Assembly (NCBI RefSeq): GCF_900497805.2
Contig: NW_020954625.1
Span: 22,990,785 to 23,054,784, forward strand
DNA length: 64,000 nt
Origin: Vombatus ursinus
Lineage: Eukaryota; Chordata; Mammalia; Diprotodontia; Vombatidae
Direction of reading: 5' to 3'
The notes under the pieces are model-generated. The model searched no databases. It saw only the letters and a program-made list of their open reading frames with translations, and was not told where the DNA came from. This document shows, in pieces, positions 1 through 10,239 of this stretch. The translations under genes were made by a program, and so were the position numbers. Every line of letters starts with the position of its first letter. Within the stretch, counting starts at the first letter, position 1.

Positions 1-23
1 CTACAATACCTCCATACTCTCAT

Positions 24-242
24 TCAATTCAATGTACATTTATTGAGCACCTACTGTGTGCCACACACTATGCTAAGCACTAGAATACAAGAGGCAGATC
101 GTCCCTGCCTTCTGAGAATCACAGAACTTTAGAGGTAGAAAAGACTTTGGGGCAGAGGAACACTCAAAGGGCTTGGCTGACTGTTAAATGACCTGTGTCT
201 GGCATACAGTAGGTGACTATTTAATGTTGACTGACTGACACC
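24..242. mobile_element. Two L2 3'-end fragments in opposite orientation
   Basis: Positions 24-122 read as the reverse complement of an L2 3' end, with the hallmark tattgagcacctactgtgtg followed by the ccctgcc block. Positions about 150-242 read as a sense L2 3' end (gcatacagtaggtgac, then a tgactgactgac tail). The two copies face each other with their 3' ends outward. Old and diverged. Confidence 0.75.
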
Positions 243-353
243 TGGGAATGGGGGAGGGGGCATACTAAAAATCAGGACTTAATTTATTGTTTTGTTGACT
301 GTCCAGACTGGAGATAGTGAGGGAGAAGATTCATAATGAAAAGTAAACTGTGG

Positions 354-569
354 CCAAAGAATTGGAAATGGAGAGGATGCCCATCCACTGGGGAATGGCT
401 GAGCAAGGTGTGGCATATGAATGTAATGGAATACTATTGTGCTATAAGAAATGATGAGCAGGCAGACTTCAGAAAAACCTGGAAAGACTTGTATGGTCAG
501 ATGCCGAGTGAAGTGAGCAGAACCAGGAGAACGTTGTATACAACAACAGCCATGTTGTGCGATGACTAA
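354..569 (+). pseudogene. C-terminal end of L1 ORF2 protein (partial)
   Basis: The plus-strand frame continues through motifs such as WLSKVWHMNVMEYYCAIRND. This lines up with the C-terminus of mammalian L1 ORF2p, where human L1 has WIKKMWHIYTMEYYAAIKND. The frame closes at a TAA at 567-569, close to where ORF2p normally ends. The start codon seen at 336 lies in flanking DNA, so it is not a real start. No endonuclease or reverse transcriptase domain is present. This is the tail of a dead LINE and not a host gene. Confidence 0.85.
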
Positions 570-941
570 TATTGATAAACTTAACCCTTCCTGGCAATAC
601 AAGGATCTAAGACATCTCCAGAGGCCTTGTGATGGAAAATGCTATCCACATCCAAAGAAAGAACTATAGAAGTCAAATTGTTATTTTTTTTCTCTTCTGT
701 TGAGTTTTGTTTCCTCTTTCTGATGATTCCTCCTATTGGTTTTAATTTCTACTTATAACATTACTAATATGAAAATAAGTTTAATATGAATGTAAATGTA
801 TAGCCTGTATCAGATTGTGCACCATCTTGGGGAGGGTGGTGGGGAGGAAGGGGGAGAAAAATTTTAAACTCAAAAGCTTATGGAAGTGATTATTGATAAA
901 TCAAAATATATTAAAAAAATAAGATAAAATAAAATAAAATA
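354..941 (+). mobile_element. 5'-truncated marsupial L1 with 15-bp target duplication
   Basis: The insertion is flanked by perfect direct repeats aaaagtaaactgtgg at 339-353 and 942-956. It contains the end of L1 ORF2, an L1 3' UTR, and an A/T-rich tail ending in repeated taaaa units. Only the last 590 bp of the element was inserted, typical of truncated target-primed reverse transcription. The intact duplication and modest decay suggest it is younger than the surrounding L2 and MIR copies. Confidence 0.93.
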
Positions 942-1139
942 AAAAGTAAACTGTGGGTAGCCCTCCCACACCCCCACCCCACCACAGACCCCAGACCTGG
1001 ATGTAAAACATTCACCGGCACAGCACTGCTTCACACACACAGCCCACACTCAGTCAAGAGTACTGATTAGGGCACACACAACAGTCCTCTTCCAGCCTGG
1101 GCCCAGTCTCGTCCAGTGGGGGCAGGGGGGGAGCCCCCC

Positions 1140-1330
1140 ACCCTGGAGGGCAGCCCATTTCATCTTGTAATAGCAGTGACTTAGCATGCTTCCCTTCATA
1201 TCGAGCCCAAATGTGCCCCTTGCCAACTTCCACAACACTGCTCTTGCTTCTCTCTAGGGCCAAGAAGATGGATCGCTCCTGGCTGTGCCCTTCAGACCCA
1301 TGAAGACAGCAAGTGTGTCCCCCTCCCCAA
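1140..1330 (-). mobile_element. CR1/L3 LINE fragment
   Basis: The plus strand reads like the antisense of the amniote L3/CR1 3' region: a gagcccaaatgtgcc block, then ttgccaacttcca, then an agggccaagaagatggat block, then gacagcaagtgtgtcc. Similar antisense L3 text recurs at 42.3 and 43.5 kb. Diverged, family call tentative. Confidence 0.55.
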
Positions 1331-1573
1331 GTTTTTCTCTTCTGTGAACTACCTACCCCCCAGTTTCATTTCTGCAGTAAGCCCTTCTCCATCCCTCTTA
1401 ACTCTACTTCCTTCCCTCTTAATTATTTCCATCCATCTTGCCTGCCCCTGCCTTCCACGGACCCTCACAGGGCCTGGGAGCACAGTTCTTCACTCCTGTG
1501 CTTGTCTGCCCCGAGCTGCCACTTGGCAAAGTCCTCTCCAAACTGTCATACGCGGTCAAGGCCACCAGTCCCA

Positions 1574-2110
1574 AAACCTTTGTTAAGCACCCACTATGTG
1601 CCAGGCACTGCGCGACGCACCAGCGATACAAAAGGGGCAGAAGAAACCCCCGTCCTGCGGGAGGACAATGTAACGGGAAAGTCAGAAAGCAAACAAGCGT
1701 GCAAACAAGCTACATGCAGGAAAACCCGGGAGTAACAGTGACAGGAAGCACGAGGATGACGAGGGCTTGGAAAAGGCTTCCTTTGGAAGATGAGACGTTA
1801 GGAGCTGGGAAAGCAGGCAGGCAGGAGTTGTAGGCGTGGGGGGCAGCCACAGAAAACATCAGAGCAGGGGATGGAGGTCCTGTTCACAAACAGCCGGAGG
1901 CCGGTGTCGCCGGACCCAAGAGTGTGTGCGGGGAGGAAGGCACAGGGAGACTGGAAGGGTAGGAGGGGGCCAGGCCAGGATGGGCTACAAAGGCCAGAGC
2001 ACGGGTCCTGGAGGTGATAGGGAGCCTCTGGAGGTTCCAGAGGGCATGGGGGAGGTGACACAGTCAGACCTGTACTCCAGGAAGGTCACTGTGACGGCTG
2101 AATGGAGGAC
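1574..2110 (-). mobile_element. Long L2 3' fragment, antisense
   Basis: It starts with the antisense L2 3' end (tgttaagcacccactatgtg, then gccaggcactg). It continues through the antisense 3' UTR and end of ORF2: aaaggcttcctttgg, a ggaggccggtgtcgccgg block, ctggaggtgataggg, and gaggtgacacagtcagacct. At about 540 bp it is one of the longest antisense L2 copies here. Several medium open frames over this stretch are artefacts of it. Confidence 0.85.
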
Positions 2111-2126
2111 AGATCCACTGTTCACA

Positions 2127-2207
2127 AGGGAACGGCATGCTGGGAGGGGCGGGAGGAGCCACACGTTGGAAAATTTTGGTGACAACACAACTTTATTTTT
2201 TAAAAAA
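2127..2207 (+). mobile_element. L1 3'-tail fragment (copy A)
   Basis: About 80 bp ending in ttggaaaattttggtgacaa and an A/T-rich tail. It is nearly the same as copy B at 4752-4840, and the core ggaaaattttggtg recurs at the end of the L1 at 11.9 kb. It is most simply a very short 5'-truncated L1 insertion. Confidence 0.65.
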
Positions 2208-2484
2208 TAACTCCTTGTCAGGCTGTGGGCTACGCACTGGACGGTTCAGGACCTGGACCACGCAGGACGGGGCCTGCCCGAGGCAGGCAGAGTGCCCCAG
2301 AGCTGGCACCTCCTTCTATGAAGCCCCGGGAGATTACACTCCTGGGGGAGGGGGGCAGAATACAAGAGGTAAAGAAATAGACGAATACCAGACACACATA
2401 AAAACTTTGAGAAGCTGATGCCAAGTGGACCAGACAGACATGTAGGTGAAGGTGAAGAAGCCCGAGGTTCTAGGAGCTGACCCC

Positions 2485-2600
2485 ATGGAAGCCCGCCCAT
2501 CCCTTCTCTGGGCCTCAGTCTCCTCACCTCTAAAATGAGGGGATGGAGCTAAATCATCTCTAGGGCCCTCGTTCCAGTTCCAAACCCCAAGATGCCGGGG
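2485..2600 (+). mobile_element. MIR-family SINE tail
   Basis: ctctgggcctcagtctcctc followed by ctaaaatgaggggatggagc and a ctagggccct block is the standard 3' half of a MIR/CORE-SINE in sense orientation. Confidence 0.7.
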
Positions 2601-3670
2601 ACACTACCGAGCCACGACATTTCTGAGCAGGAAGGAAGGGCCGGTGAGGTCAGACTCACCTTCTCCTATGCCCTGCCAACTGCAGAAATATGAGGGGAAA
2701 CCAAGGTCCAGAGCTTAAATGCCGCTGGTTTCCCAGGGAGGAGTAGGAAGGAGGTCTCCTGACTCCAAGGCCCTTTCCAACCTCACCTCCAGTGGCTCAG
2801 CTGCACTTTTAAGGAAATGTAAGGAATTACTTCAAATAAAGAAACAGGCCGAGCTAAAATAACAGCGTGACATCCCCTTGAGCTCCAGCAAACAGCAATT
2901 AGACAAACTGCAGGAAGGACCCGTTCTGCGCGCTGCAGTTGGGCCGTGACGGCCCCAGCAGTTCTAGGACTGCCTATCCACACGGTTATTAGGAAAACCT
3001 CCAAAGGGGCAACCTCAGAGTGGGGAAAAATTAAAGGCGCAAAGCTGGTCATCCAGAAATCTATTTACTACAGAAATAAAGGTGCAAAAAAAAAAAAAAA
3101 AAAAAAAGAAAGAAAGAAACAAAGGTGTGAAGATTCATCCAGGATTCTTCCAATCAAAAAGGAAATCGGGTTCACTCCTGAAAAATCAAATGAAAGAAAT
3201 GATAAAACTATAAAAAGAAGATAATAAAGATCTTCTGCAATGTGGGATGCAGTCAAAACACAGGAAGTAAAAGCCAACACCAAGTGCTTTCCCTTCGTCT
3301 GGTCCAAGCCCCCCTCATGTGTACCAAGGTACAGGGCACGTGACTGACAGACCCAGGGAGCCTCTGTTTTTCACAGAGCTAGGAAGCGACTTGAAGGGGG
3401 GGTCTCCCGATGCCACACCGAGGGCTTGTCCCTTATCAAATGAAAACACTGAAAAACTTAGACAAGACCAAGAGAGAAGGAGAAATGCGGATGGTCACAA
3501 ATATCAACTAACCTCAATTAAAGTGGAAGCTCCCACTCTGCTCTACCTCGGAAGAGTCTGATTTTGTAAGTCATCCGCCGACACCTACACACACCCAGAC
3601 GGACTCCAGACTGCAGAAGTAACGTGAGGTCAAGCACTGGACGTTCAGTGGGCCGAGGAACTCCCGGTAT
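2601..3670. other. Repeat-poor stretch with poly-A run
   Basis: I see no recognisable repeat or gene here apart from an A-run with gaaa repeats at about 3087-3119. A 20-bp segment at 2659-2678 is bounded on the minus strand by a good acceptor (tcatatttctgcag) and a strong gtgagt donor, but has no coding partner. The part at 2800-3060 looks unique and might be conserved non-coding DNA. Confidence 0.4.
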
Positions 3671-3679
3671 GAAAAATCC

Positions 3680-3835
3680 CCCCACTGACGCCACGGCCAC
3701 CATCTCTGAAAATGACAGTCCTAGAGAACTCGCTGAGGGGTTGAATGAATTGTCCAGGGTCAAACAACCAGTAAGCGCCAGACTCAGGACTTGAACCCAG
3801 GACTTCCCATCTCTAAGGCTAACGGTCCCGCCTGA
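3680..3835 (-). mobile_element. MIR-family SINE, antisense
   Basis: The antisense MIR core is visible: gaatgaattgtccagggtca, then ccagtaagcgccagactcag, then acttgaacccaggacttccc. Confidence 0.7.
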
Positions 3836-4751
3836 AGTTACCCGGGACCAGTGGAGTAAAAATGATAATCATGTATTAGCGAAGCACATCCCAAGAACAG
3901 CCTTGTGAAAGAGGGACTGGGAGGGCAGGAAGGGTTCTTGTGTCATCGGTGTGGAAGCCTCTGCTAATGCTGACCGGCCACCGTTGGACATTTCCAGCCT
4001 GGCCTGGGACGCTGAGAAGGCCTCTTCTGGCCAGTGTGGGTCAGAGACATCTCTGCCCACTCTACCACACTGCCCCTGTGTTATTCGTCCTTGCCTTTCA
4101 GGCAAAAAAGCTACGGCTGAGAGGGACAAGTGGCCTGCCCAGAGACAAAGGGCGTCCAAGCCAGGGCTTCCCAAAGCCAAGCTCAGCGCTCGTTGTCCTC
4201 CGCCACAGCTGCCTCCTCTGGTAATTACCACCTCCGCCAATTACCTGCTTCCAATTCAATCAGACAACAAAGGACAGCCGTGGGTTCCCCGCTAAGTCAT
4301 TTGGTCCCTACCAAAATGGGGCGCTGTCCGCACCACAATACTTGTAGCGGCCCTCTTCTGCGCAAAGAAGCAGAAACAAGTGACAGGGATTCACTGAGGC
4401 AGGCTCCTCCTAAGCGAGGCAGGGATGGCTTCCCTTTTCAGCAAGGCTGACGGGAGTGAGGTCGGAAGAGAAGCATAAGAAAATTCACAGCAACGGATGC
4501 AAAGCGCCTGGAAGCGTGTCACGACTTACCAAGAAAGAGTAAATCCAACAGAAAGGGAAAAGCGGCGCCAGCAGAGCAGTGAGCCCACAGGAACCACAAC
4601 CGTGGACATGGAAGAAGCCCAGACCCGCAAAAGGAGCTCGGCGGCAGAATGGGGCGTCTGCTGAAAAGAGGGGCCCCTTCCGCTGAGCTCTGTTTGCACC
4701 ACGTGCTTGGTTTTCTTCAGTTGTTTTTTTCTTCTTTTTACAGTTCTTTGT
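3836..4751. other. Repeat-poor stretch, nothing assigned
   Basis: About 900 bp without a recognised gene. A weak antisense MIR-like piece may lie at 4100-4200 (ggacaagtggcctgcccaga). A minus-strand gtaagt donor occurs at 4520-4527 but no convincing exon precedes it. Confidence 0.35.
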
Positions 4752-4840
4752 CACAAGGGAACGGCATGCTGGAAGGGGCGGGAGGAGTGATACCTTGGAA
4801 AATTTTGGTGACAAGACAACTTTATTTTTTAAAAAATAAA
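4752..4840 (+). mobile_element. L1 3'-tail fragment (copy B)
   Basis: It shares cacaagggaacggcatgctg, ggaaaattttggtgacaa and the ctttattttttaaaaaat tail with copy A at 2127-2207, with only scattered differences over about 80 bp. Likely a second short L1 3'-end insertion from a closely related source. Confidence 0.65.
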
Positions 4841-4931
4841 TAGAAAAAAAGAAAGTTCCTAAGCCTGACTGACATCTGTAAATGCTGAAGAAGAAAGGGT
4901 GCAGAAGATGGTGGGGGGGAGTGAATATTTT

Positions 4932-5068
4932 TTTGTTTGTTTGTTTTTTGTTAGGCAATGGGGTTAAGTGACTTGCCTAGGGTCACACAGATAGTAAGTG
5001 TTATGTGTCTGAGGCTGGATTTGAACTCAGGTCCTCCTGAATCCAGGGCCGGTGCTCTATCCACTAGA
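4932..5068 (-). mobile_element. Marsupial tRNA-derived SINE, 5'-truncated, 13-bp target duplication
   Basis: Direct repeats gagtgaatatttt flank the element at 4919-4931 and 5069-5081. On the minus strand it reads from gtggatagagcaccggccct through the box-B-like gagttcaaatccagcc to aagtcacttaacc and an A-rich tail. The usual ggggcagctaggtgg head is missing, so it is truncated at its 5' end. The perfect duplication suggests a fairly recent insertion. Confidence 0.93.
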
Positions 5069-5184
5069 GAGTGAATATTTTCTAAGGAGACAAAAGAAGT
5101 GTAAGGGTCCACATAAGTGTAAGGGTCACACCACAGAGTAACAAGGCCCAAGCTTGAAATACCAAGAGATCTGAACCAAGAGAC

Positions 5185-5305
5185 GGCTGCTACCTGCAGT
5201 TCTGTGACCCTCGGCAAGACAAGTAACCTCCCCAAACCTCAGTTTCCTCATCTGTAAAATAGGGATAAGTTGTAGTCTCTAGCTCACGGGGTTGTTATGA
5301 GCAGA
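5185..5305 (+). mobile_element. MIR-family SINE 3' half
   Basis: Reads gttctgtgaccctcggcaag, then cctcagtttcctcatctg, then aaaatagggataagttgtag, ending in a ggggttgttatgagc block typical of a sense MIR. Confidence 0.75.
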
Positions 5306-5616
5306 CCCCAACACACTGGGATGGAGCCCAAGGCCAGCCAGGCCACCGGCCACTGGCCGCAAAGACCTGCCTCCAGAAAATCAAGCAACCGGAGCAGCCC
5401 CAGGACTTCAGGGGACGCAAAGAAGGCAGACGGCCTCAGGCCGGGCTCACCAGGGGAGAAGGCCCACCCGCACACTGCCTGCAGAGGGGTTTCCATTTCT
5501 ATAGGAAAGTGAGAGGTGGCACTGAACTGGGCACACGTGGCAAGCGGTCAGAGCTGTAGTATCTGGAGAAACCCAGAGACAGGAATCCCTCCAAGTGCAG
5601 CATCATTAGCCTGAAG

Positions 5617-6045
5617 CTGCTGCCGCTACTACTACTACTACTAATACTACTACTATAAGTACTGCTGCTGCTGCTGCTGCTGCTACTACTACTACTATAA
5701 GGACTGCTGCTGCTGCTACTGCTACTACTACTACTACAAGTACTGCTGCTGCTGCTTCTACTACTACTACNNNNNNNNNNAAGTACTGCTGCTGCTGCTT
5801 CTACTACTACTACTGCTATAAGTACTGTCGCTGCTACTACTACTATTACTACTAGTATAAGTACTGCTGCTACTACTACTGCTACTACTACTACTGCTGC
5901 TGCTGCTACTACTACTATTACTACTACTATAAGTACTGCTGCTGCTACTATTACTATCAGTACTACTGCTGCTACTACTACTATCAGTACTACTGCTGTT
6001 ACTGCTACTACTACTGCTACTGCTACTACTACTATCAGTAGTCAG
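5617..6045 (+). repeat. CTA/CTG trinucleotide array with higher-order units
   Basis: About 430 bp in which blocks of CTG (up to six in a row) alternate with blocks of CTA. They are punctuated by a recurring ataagtact spacer about every 45-60 bp, and later by atcagtact. The three-base phase is kept almost throughout, so the higher-order units arose by duplication within a trinucleotide array. Ten Ns at 5771-5780 mark an assembly gap inside it, so the true length is unknown. Confidence 0.95.
5771..5780. other. Assembly gap (10 N)
   Basis: Ten Ns fall inside the CTA/CTG array. The repeat text on both sides is nearly the same, so the gap reflects unresolved array length. Confidence 0.99.
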
Positions 6046-6784
6046 GACCTGTGGACTGAGTTCAAGGAGCTAGACAGGCAGCCTTCCCAGGCTCTGGAGG
6101 GCAAAGTTGTCCTTTCACATCTGGGAGTTTCCTTTCTTTTGTTCTATTATAAGAATTACTCAACAGAGCTAGACCGATGTTATGGCCTGCTGATTTTTTT
6201 TTTCTTTTACCATCTCTCATATGGATTTTGTGCAGAGAATGCCAAGATTATACTCACCCTTGAAATGAAAAGTGCCTCCAGCCAGGTGACGCCCGGCTTC
6301 CCTTTGTGAACAAGAGATGAAAAATGTTTACCCAAGTCTGGTGTGGATACTTCTTGCCCAGATGGGGAGGCGGCCCCCCACACCAGGCGCTTCTCCACCA
6401 CTACATTGGGACCAACGTAGCTGATGGCGTGGGCAGAAATCCCCAGAGTGGGGTTGGTGGGGGGGGGGGGGGGTTCTGTCTGTGGAGCCACCACTGGCAC
6501 ACCGTCAGAATGGTTTGACCAGCATCCATCACTGACCAGTAAATTAGCCAGCACGTGGCTTCTCCACCAGTACTTCAATGTGCAAGGCCACGCTAAAACA
6601 GCTGATTACTGTGCTTCTGAGAGAACTAAGACTGACTAAAAAAAAAAAATGTGTACTCAAAGCTAATTAGTGCTACATGAAGAGATTTTGTATTAGACAG
6701 GAAGGTGGAGATACAGGTGATGGGGTACTGAGTGAAGGGAGTGGGGATGTGCAGCCGGGAGAGGGAGACAAGATGGCGGCCAAG
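6046..6784. other. Repeat-poor stretch with a G-run
   Basis: No gene or named repeat is recognised. A pure G run lies near 6459-6472. The motif aagatggcggcc at 6771-6782 matches a YY1-type site, but the CpG density of a promoter is absent. Confidence 0.35.
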
Positions 6785-7092
6785 CGTGTGAAGGGCTGTC
6801 GTTGGAAGAGACAGGAGTCCTCTTCTGTTTGTCCCCAGCTTGGACCGAGGCGGGGCTGGGAGGACAACTGAGGCGGATTTAGGCTGCGTAACAGGTGAGT
6901 CACTCTAACACAGAACAGGCTGCCTTGGAGAGGGAGGAAATAGATTTCCCTTCCACGGAGCTCTTCAGACAGAGGCAGGGTGACCGGCCAGCCGACTGAC
7001 CACTCGTCAGACACACTCTCCAGGAGTTTCAGGCTGGACGCCTAAGTTACTAACATCCCTTCCAGTTTGGAAATCCACTGATTCTATGACCT
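6785..7092 (+). mobile_element. CR1/L3 LINE 3' end
   Basis: Sense L3 text: gagtcctcttctgtttgtcc, then gcggatttaggctgcgtaac, then aacaggctgccttggagagg, a cttcagacagaggcagggtg block, and a final ccactgattctatgac. This explains two strong-looking splice motifs at 6839 and 6897, which are therefore not exon borders. Confidence 0.75.
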
Positions 7093-7200
7093 GGTCCATT
7101 TCCCTCATCTTAAAGACATGGAAATGAGGAACAGAGATGTGGAGTGATTTGTCTGAGATCACACAGGTGGCCTGGATTTTAACCCAGGTCAACTCATTCC
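7093..7200 (-). mobile_element. MIR-family SINE, antisense
   Basis: Contains ggaaatgaggaacagagatg, then gagatcacacaggtggcctg, then ttttaacccaggtcaactca, a diverged antisense MIR. Confidence 0.6.
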
Positions 7201-7284
7201 AAATCAACTCCATAAGCCTGCTGCATTCCCCCAACCCAAGACAGTGGGTGAGAGAGGAGAGGAGAGGAAAAGGAGAGGGAGCGT

Positions 7285-7288
7285 GCGA

Positions 7289-7321
<33 letters not shown>

Positions 7322-7369
7322 CGCATATGTGTGCATGAGTGTGTGTGAGTGAGTGTGTGCGTGTGTGTG

Positions 7370-7401
<32 letters not shown>

Positions 7402-7411
7402 CGCGTGCATT
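7285..7411 (+). repeat. GT-rich microsatellite
   Basis: Alternating GT runs with embedded GC, GA and ATGT interruptions over about 125 bp, including a gcgcgcgcgc block. Long alternating purine-pyrimidine DNA of this kind can adopt Z-form. Open frames across it are artefacts. Confidence 0.97.
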
Positions 7412-7545
7412 AAATCAATCAGGAAGGGAATATTTACAGAGCCCTGTGCGAGGTGCTGGGGGACATAACAGAGAAGAAGGCTGGCACAGTCAGAAAGGAC
7501 CTTCCACTCCGGTAAGGAGATCAGATCAGCACACATGACACAAAC
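7412..7545 (-). mobile_element. L2 3' end, antisense
   Basis: Starts aatcaatcaggaagggaata, continues through gaggtgctgggggacataac, and ends in a cagtcagaaaggaccttcca block. Diverged antisense L2 3' end. Confidence 0.6.
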
Positions 7546-8214
7546 GAAGAGTAATCCAATGGGCGATCCCATGGGAGATGTGCAAAGAGCCCTGCTGTGC
7601 ATTGCCACCACAACCATTACTGGAATCGACAGTGATTCGCATTATTAAGCCAGGCAAATTTGGGGGAGGGGAGAGGAGGCACCACTGACTGAGGAGAGAA
7701 AACGAAAACCACTCAGCATCCTTTGACTAATCTTAATATAAAAAAATAGATTCAACACTGGGACATTTTTCTCCCACCTCTTATTCTGAAAAGCAGGCAA
7801 ATGTGAAAGCATCCCAAATGAGTCAGTTGAGGAACCCGAGCCGAGAGCTCCAGGTTGCCGGCTCTCATCTGGCCGGCCACCGACCTCCGCCCTCCCACCT
7901 TCGGCCCCTCTCCCCGGCTGGCTTGGAGCCCGAGTCCTCATTCAGGACGGAAGGAGTGGGGGCAGCCACGGGGACGGGCAAAGAGAGGGAAGAAACGACC
8001 ACAACGCCAGTGACCCGACTCCCTGTCGGCGTCCCTGGGGAGCCATCAGCGAGCGGCCTCCACTTCCTCGTTGGTGATGAGGATAACGACAGACCAATGA
8101 CCCTTGCTCTGAACCCGGTGAAGGCCTTCCTCCAGCATCTCTCCTGCAGAAAATGGCTGGAGCACGGAGGGGTCAATGACTTCAGATGACAGCTTTGAGA
8201 CCAAAGGCACCTCT
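7546..8214. other. Unassigned repeat-poor stretch
   Basis: No gene or repeat recognised. Moderately GC-rich and CpG-containing at about 7840-8070, but without promoter or exon structure that I can support. Confidence 0.3.
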
Positions 8215-8320
8215 GGGGCCGGCCATCCGGGCCAACGCCCTCATCATGCCAACAAGGAAACTGAGGACCAGAGAAGGGAAGGGACTTGTCCAAGGTCACA
8301 CAGCTAGTAAATATCAACAA
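8215..8320 (-). mobile_element. MIR-family SINE, antisense
   Basis: Carries ggaaactgaggaccagagaa, then gggacttgtccaaggtcaca, then cagctagtaaat. Confidence 0.75.
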
Positions 8321-8329
8321 CAGCACCAG

Positions 8330-8580
8330 TTTTTGTTGGGGCAGAGAGGTGGCACAGTGCCTGGAGTTGGGAAGACTCCTCTTCCTGAGTTCAAATGCAG
8401 CCTCAGACACGTATGAGCAGTGTGACCCTGGGCAAGTCACTGCACCCTGTTTGCCTCAGTTTCCTCATCTGTCAAATGAGCTCGAGAAGGAAATGGCCAG
8501 CCGCTCCAGCGTCTCTGCCAAGAACAGCCCAAGTGGGGTCACAGAGAATTGGCCACAACTGAAACGACTGAACAAAACAC
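8330..8580 (+). mobile_element. Marsupial SINE with RTE-like tail
   Basis: Head ggggcagagaggtggcacag, box-B-like gagttcaaatgcagcctcag, then gtgaccctgggcaagtcact, then cctcagtttcctcatctg. The 3' part reads gagaaggaaatggccagccg and ends acaactgaaacgactgaaca. The tail resembles the 3' end of RTE/BovB LINEs, the likely source of its mobilisation. Confidence 0.88.
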
Positions 8581-8582
8581 CC

Positions 8583-8840
8583 AAAACTGAGGCCCAGAGA
8601 GCCAGAGGTGCAGCGACGTGCCCAAATCCAAATCCAGAGCCCTTTCCGCTCTGGCTGAGGACGGAACCTTGGTCGAGGGAGCTGCACAGGGATGATTTGT
8701 CTATTACGGGTTAAACTGCCTAACTCCCACCTCTGAGATCTTGTGATGCCCCCAGCTTACAGGGCTGGCCTAAGTGCCAGGGGCTAGATTCGAACCCAGG
8801 CCTCTCCATTACACCACCCGGCTTCCTCATCTGTCAAACT
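8583..8840 (-). mobile_element. Two antisense MIR fragments
   Basis: A first piece reads aactgaggcccagagagcca and runs to about 8665. A second at 8725-8840 carries ggctagattcgaacccaggc and a ttacaccaccc block, the antisense of the MIR head. Confidence 0.6.
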
Positions 8841-9590
8841 GGACTGGTGGACTTCTCGAAAGTTTCTGCATTCTGGCCATGACTCTACAGCAGCTGAAAC
8901 CATCAGGCCTAATGAGGTCCCTGGGTTGTACATGGGTTGAGCCGTAATCACCTGGATGGAGATTTGATAAGGCAAGACTTCTCTTCACTGAAGGATCCAC
9001 TGGGGTTCAAGCATTCTTACACACACCGTCCTCGGGGATGTCGCCGTGCCCACCAGAGCCTCTGCGACCAGAGGGCACGAAGCCAGGGACCCCGGCGGCT
9101 TGCTCGTCAGCTGCTGCGAGCCCTGGTTCCTTCTGAAAACTCGCTCCCAGGGACTTCTCGGTCCACCAGGCAGAGTTCATCGCTTGTTAAATGACCACAG
9201 GAATTACACACTGTTAAAAACAGCCCCACCACATGCTTCCGCAAAGCACAGCTTCCTTGTGACATTTCTGTGAAACACCTGAGCATGTGTAAGCTATAGT
9301 GACAAAGGTCAAAATCCGCTTCAAGAGCATCGGAATTGTTGATTTAATGATTACCCCGACAGAACCAGGCAACGTCTGCACCGGACGGAGAGAAGGTAGC
9401 AGACACACATGGACACGTGTGGAAAGTGAAACTTTTCGCAAATAACACGTGACCTGATTGTTTACAAAATATAGGACGCTCCCCCCGACAGTTCTGTCCG
9501 ACAGTTATGTCCTCTAAAACCGTTGCAGAGTGTGTAGCTGAACCCGGTCTCTTAATAGCTGTGCTGCCAGAAAGTCTAGGCAGCAGTCAG
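8841..9590. other. Repeat-free stretch, possible regulatory DNA
   Basis: About 750 bp without recognised repeats. Within 9220-9480 are dense factor-like motifs: gacaaaggtcaaaat (nuclear-receptor half site), aacacgtgacc (E-box) and attgtttacaaa (forkhead-like). No exon structure is evident. Regulatory function is inference only. Confidence 0.35.
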
Positions 9591-9594
9591 GAGG

Positions 9595-9800
9595 CGCCAC
9601 CGTGACCAGAGCACCGGGCCTGGAGTCAGGAAGACGTGAGTTCAAATCCTACCTCTGACCCTGAACAAGTCATTTCACTTCTGTCTGCCTCAATTTCCTC
9701 ATCTATAAAAAGAAGATAATAATAGCACTTGCCTCCCAAATGAGATTATTTGTTAAGTCCTTTGCAAATCTTAAACGTAAATGTTGGCTATCCTTATCGC
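9595..9800 (+). mobile_element. MIR-family SINE, near full length
   Basis: Sense MIR: gcaccgggcctggagtcagg, then gagttcaaatcctacctctg, then catttcacttctgtctgcct, then cctcatctataaaaagaag, and a tttgcaaatcttaaacg tail. Confidence 0.8.
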
Positions 9801-9819
9801 TGTTGTTGTTAAGAGTGGG

Positions 9820-10052
9820 GAATCAGTCCTTGGTTCCCATCAGAGCACAGCTCAGATGCCCCCATCCTACCTGAGCCCTTCCTGATTCCATACCCCAGCC
9901 CCCACCCCCTCTGTGCATTTATCTGTACCTGTACTTGCCTTAGGCCCTGCTCCACCCCATGGGGAAGAATGCAAGCTCCAGGAGGGCAGGGATTCCTTCT
10001 CCACTAGCAGTAGGCTAGGCACTTAGTGTCTGCTGAACTGACCTGACCTGGC
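9820..10052 (+). mobile_element. L2 3' end
   Basis: Sense L2 text with aagctccaggagggcaggga and a final tctgctgaactgacctgacc. Confidence 0.75.
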
Positions 10053-10239
10053 AGATGCCACCAAGTCGGACAGGTTTCATGCACAAGCACCCAGGCAGAC
10101 TCCAGATTTCTCACACAAGGACCAGCTACATTCCAGGAGGCTCATCACTAAGCTGGCTACTGGGCGATGAGGGCTTCTGGCCAGAGCAACCTTTGGACAC
10201 CAGCTAAGGTAACATCTACATTGGGGCCTGGCATGCTTT

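Noticed and set aside
2653-2694. 20-bp micro-exon with near-perfect minus-strand splice sites
   Set aside because: No reading-frame partner or neighbouring exon. Two good motifs 20 bp apart can arise by chance in 64 kb.
6771-6782. YY1-like aagatggcggcc with an ATG and short frame
   Set aside because: No CpG island, the frame ends within the L3 element, and the motif alone is common by chance. A similar ccgccatcttgg at about 46795 was set aside for the same reason.
6839-6896. 58-bp segment with a strong acceptor and gtgagt donor on the plus strand
   Set aside because: It lies inside a recognisable CR1/L3 3' end, and the splice motifs match that element's text.
7204-7617. 137-codon minus-strand frame rich in His and Thr
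   Set aside because: It is the GT microsatellite read in the CAC/ACA frame.
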